Shown: positions 62,276 through 64,000 of the stretch, piece by piece | How positions within the stretch are numbered: position 1 is the first letter of the stretch | How the letters are laid out: the number at the start of each line of letters is the position of its first letter | Assembly: GCA_002503825.1 (NCBI GenBank) | Contig: DASP01000002.1 | Location: 62,001 to 126,000 of the forward strand | Direction: 5' to 3' | DNA length: 64,000 nucleotides | Source: Methanoregulaceae archaeon UBA467 | GTDB taxonomy: Archaea; Halobacteriota; Methanomicrobia; Methanomicrobiales; Methanospirillaceae | Translations under genes and position numbers: made by a program | Notes under the pieces: generated by a model | What the model was told of the DNA's origin: nothing | The model's input: only the letters and a program-made list of their open reading frames with translations | The model's database searches: none

Positions 62276-62384
62276 GACTCCGCACCTCCCGGAGTTGCCG
62301 TATGACCAGGCCCTCAAATTTCTGACTGGCAATATACCCCTCGATCCGGGAATCTATAACCAGGAATGTCTCCTCCGAGGTCAT
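62268..62384 (-). CDS. 38-residue viral ORF between ParB-like and zinc-site genes
   Basis: Starts MTSEETFLVIDSRIEGYIAS and ends RQLREVRSHA. It begins inside the stop of the ParB-like gene (ATGA) and ends inside the next gene, so the chain of overlaps is unbroken. This supports it despite its size. Function unknown. Confidence 0.5.
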   Translation of the reverse strand: MTSEETFLVIDSRIEGYIASQKFEGLVIRQLREVRSHA

Positions 62385-63877
62385 GACTCCTCACCCTCCT
62401 GGACCCGTCGCTCGATCTTGTCAAGCCAGAGGGCCGCCCCGTCCCGGAAGATGAGATCGACAGCCTCCTGTTCGTCGTCCGCATCGCCGTAGGTGACCAT
62501 CTGCCTGATCGTCGCGAGTTCATACCTACCTGCGTTTACCTTGAATCCTCCGTTGTCCTGGTTTGGGGAAGAGGGCTGCCTGTGCATCACTGCAGTCTTC
62601 ACAGCCTTGTCAGCCGGCGTGAAGGCAGACCCCTGCACCCTCGAGGAGGTATAGGGTTTCGGCTCCGGGACGTTCGGCCTGATCGGGCAGTCATACCGGC
62701 ACCAGGGATTTCCGTCCTCTTTCATCTTCTCCATCACCCTGCAGGCGGTCCTGTCCTCGTCGTCGATCAGTTCAGAGCACTGCCTCTTACGGCAGCGGTC
62801 GATCTGTTTGAGGAGATACTCGCTCGGGTACTCGATCGGGACAAACGGTTCATTTTCCTCGTTCTCCGTTGTGACTTCTTCGGGGGCATCGGGGATCTCC
62901 TCCTGAACCTGTGGGCAGCCGTCAGGATATCTCCCGCACATGTTCTCGGGTCGCATTCCCTTAATGCTGCATACGTGCAGGCCGGGGCTGATGAACCGCA
63001 GGTCCTTGCACTTCAGCGCCTTGCATTTTGCAGTGACTGGAAATTTAGCGTCTTCTTCTGTTTCAACCTCGATCCGTTTGAGTTCAATCTTCTCCAGGAC
63101 CAGGGGGCATTCCGCCATATTTCCAGGGAGTTTTCCCTCGATCTCGCACTCGACGTTGTCGTTCATCTCCCGCTTCTTCAGGTACGGACATTCGATGTTC
63201 CGGCAGTATTGGACCGAGAAGCCGACGTGGATCGGGTCACAGTGCTCGCACTCATCCTCGCTGAACCGTTTACAACGGAAACAGACGTCGGTGTGTGGGA
63301 TCGTGGTCACGTTCTTGACGGCGGGTTTGGTCTCCGGACCCGGTTTGAGGGGGACCTTCATCTCGTACTCGGTGTTCCCCCGGACCACTTTCCGGGTAAT
63401 GTTAACAGTGTTATCTGTCGATTCCGACAGATAGACTTCCTTCCTAACTGCACCCACCAAATCAGCAGATACCGCACAATGCCGTGCTATTTCGCGATCT
63501 GACCATTTTACCCACTCCGAATCAGCGAGCACGATCTCGACGACACGGCGTTTATCTGCGTTGGACCGCCTGAGTCCGTGGGACGTATTCGCCCCTACAG
63601 AGTAGAGGAGTGCGTCCCGCCTCGGTCCGTTCAGGACGTTCGCACTGATCTTCCCGATCAGCGCCAGTTTCGCGGCGGCGATCCGGTGGAACCCGTCCGC
63701 AGGCCACAGGTCGGTGCCGTCGAAGAACACCGTGATCGAGGGGAACTCCACCCCGGCCTTCATCGCCTCTGCATACTCGAGGACGGTCTTCTGGTCGATC
63801 TCGCATCGTGACTGGGTCTCGCCATCCATCCGGAGACGTGAGAGTGAGATCATCTGTGGCGGCGCCATGGCTGTCAT
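62381..63877 (-). CDS. ParB-like nuclease-domain protein with Cys-rich middle
   Basis: 498 residues. Residues 1-105 form a ParB/Srx-type domain (LWPADGFHRIAAAKLALIGK, the GxxRxxA-like box, and a helix-turn-helix following, WSDREIARHCAVSADLVGAV near 127-146). Residues about 195-385 hold some 18 cysteines in CxxC-like groups (CFRCKRF, CEHC, CRNIECPYL, CKALKCKDL, CGRYPDGC, CRKRQC, CRYDCP), unusual for ParB. The C terminus is helical. May act in viral genome partition, transcription control or counter-defence; unproven. It starts inside the stop of the preceding gene. Confidence 0.7.
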   Translation of the reverse strand: MTAMAPPQMISLSRLRMDGETQSRCEIDQKTVLEYAEAMKAGVEFPSITVFFDGTDLWPADGFHRIAAAKLALIGKISANVLNGPRRDALLYSVGANTSHGLRRSNADKRRVVEIVLADSEWVKWSDREIARHCAVSADLVGAVRKEVYLSESTDNTVNITRKVVRGNTEYEMKVPLKPGPETKPAVKNVTTIPHTDVCFRCKRFSEDECEHCDPIHVGFSVQYCRNIECPYLKKREMNDNVECEIEGKLPGNMAECPLVLEKIELKRIEVETEEDAKFPVTAKCKALKCKDLRFISPGLHVCSIKGMRPENMCGRYPDGCPQVQEEIPDAPEEVTTENEENEPFVPIEYPSEYLLKQIDRCRKRQCSELIDDEDRTACRVMEKMKEDGNPWCRYDCPIRPNVPEPKPYTSSRVQGSAFTPADKAVKTAVMHRQPSSPNQDNGGFKVNAGRYELATIRQMVTYGDADDEQEAVDLIFRDGAALWLDKIERRVQEGEES

Positions 63878-64000
63878 GGGACCTCATCTCCGAATCGGGA
63901 GAGGGGTGCATATGTGATCTCGCCGTTCACCAGCTGGACGAATCGCTTCCACGGGGTCATGACCTCACCCCTGGAGTCGGCGGTCCGGACCATGAGTGCC
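63874..64000 (-). CDS. Viral gene cut by the window end (C-terminal part)
   Basis: The last 42 residues are visible, with in-frame ATGs at 63993 and 63960 as possible starts (MVRTADSRGEVM..., MTPWKRFVQLVNGE...). It ends FGDEVP with a stop that overlaps the ParB-like start by 4 bases. Unrecognised. Confidence 0.5.
   Translation of the reverse strand, partial: ALMVRTADSRGEVMTPWKRFVQLVNGEITYAPLSRFGDEVP

Noticed and set aside
62314..62523. 69-codon ORF at the end of the ParB-like gene
   Set aside because: Different frame from the supported 38-residue ORF and mostly inside the ParB-like gene.
1..64000. CRISPR arrays, rRNA operons, insertion sequences
   Set aside because: No spaced direct repeats, no rRNA-like segments and no transposase genes were seen anywhere in the window.

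Overview
The window looks like part of the chromosome of a methanogenic euryarchaeon, most likely of the order Methanomicrobiales, carrying one end of an integrated tailed virus. Evidence for the archaeal host: a hypusine-type aIF5A, a THUMP-type tRNA m2G10 methyltransferase, archaeal hexulose-phosphate isomerase, a DUF169 protein, a DUF4013 membrane protein, PKD-domain surface proteins, TATA-box promoters about 25 nt ahead of leaderless genes, and bacterial-type uvrABC and grpE-dnaK-dnaJ sets, which this lineage is known to have. No rRNA, tRNA, CRISPR array or insertion sequence was recognised.

Host part, 1 to about 45.4 kb. uvrA (5' cut by the window edge), uvrC and uvrB form an overlapping repair operon. 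Opposite lies a 1383-residue secreted protein built from ten IPT/TIG-like and five PKD domains. Then come hxlB, an aminotransferase and an M42 peptidase; an orphan DpnA-like adenine methyltransferase; an M20 amidohydrolase convergent with an ACT-ACT-metallo-beta-lactamase fusion; a receiver-PAS regulator; an Mrp-type Fe-S ATPase with a small partner; RNase HI; a tandem PEBP pair of which one copy has lost its active-site residues; aIF5A divergent from an IMPase/FBPase-NAD kinase pair; DUF169; trmG10; the grpE-dnaK-dnaJ operon; a PUA/PAPS-reductase-like protein; purH; and a LeuA/CimA-like gene overlapping ilvBN. The LeuA/CimA-like gene carries a frameshift in its first codons. The part ends with a solute:sodium symporter plus its tiny membrane partner, a three-gene glycan cluster, a thioesterase and a lipoprotein.

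Viral part, about 45.4 to 64 kb, all on the minus strand. Read in the direction of transcription it holds a cut gene, a ParB-like Cys-rich protein, a run of very small overlapping genes rich in zinc-ribbon motifs, then a siphovirus-like structural module: MuF-like minor head protein, a Myb/SANT-like protein, prohead protease fused to a scaffold, HK97-type major capsid protein, connector and closure genes, tail tube, a tail chaperone with an extension in another frame, a short tape measure, hub and fibre-like proteins. Portal, terminase and integrase are not in the window.

The most interesting signal is a minus-strand motif, TCCNGTWTAW, found at five intergenic sites in the viral part. Each copy lies 24 to 28 nt before a start codon, which suggests a virus-specific promoter driving leaderless transcripts. 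It led to small genes of 58 and 45 residues and one possible 29-residue ORF. Other items to check are a dispersed palindromic element (5.15 and 34.48 kb), the tail-chaperone frameshift, the LeuA/CimA frameshift, the inactive-looking PEBP paralog and the ACT-ACT-MBL fusion.
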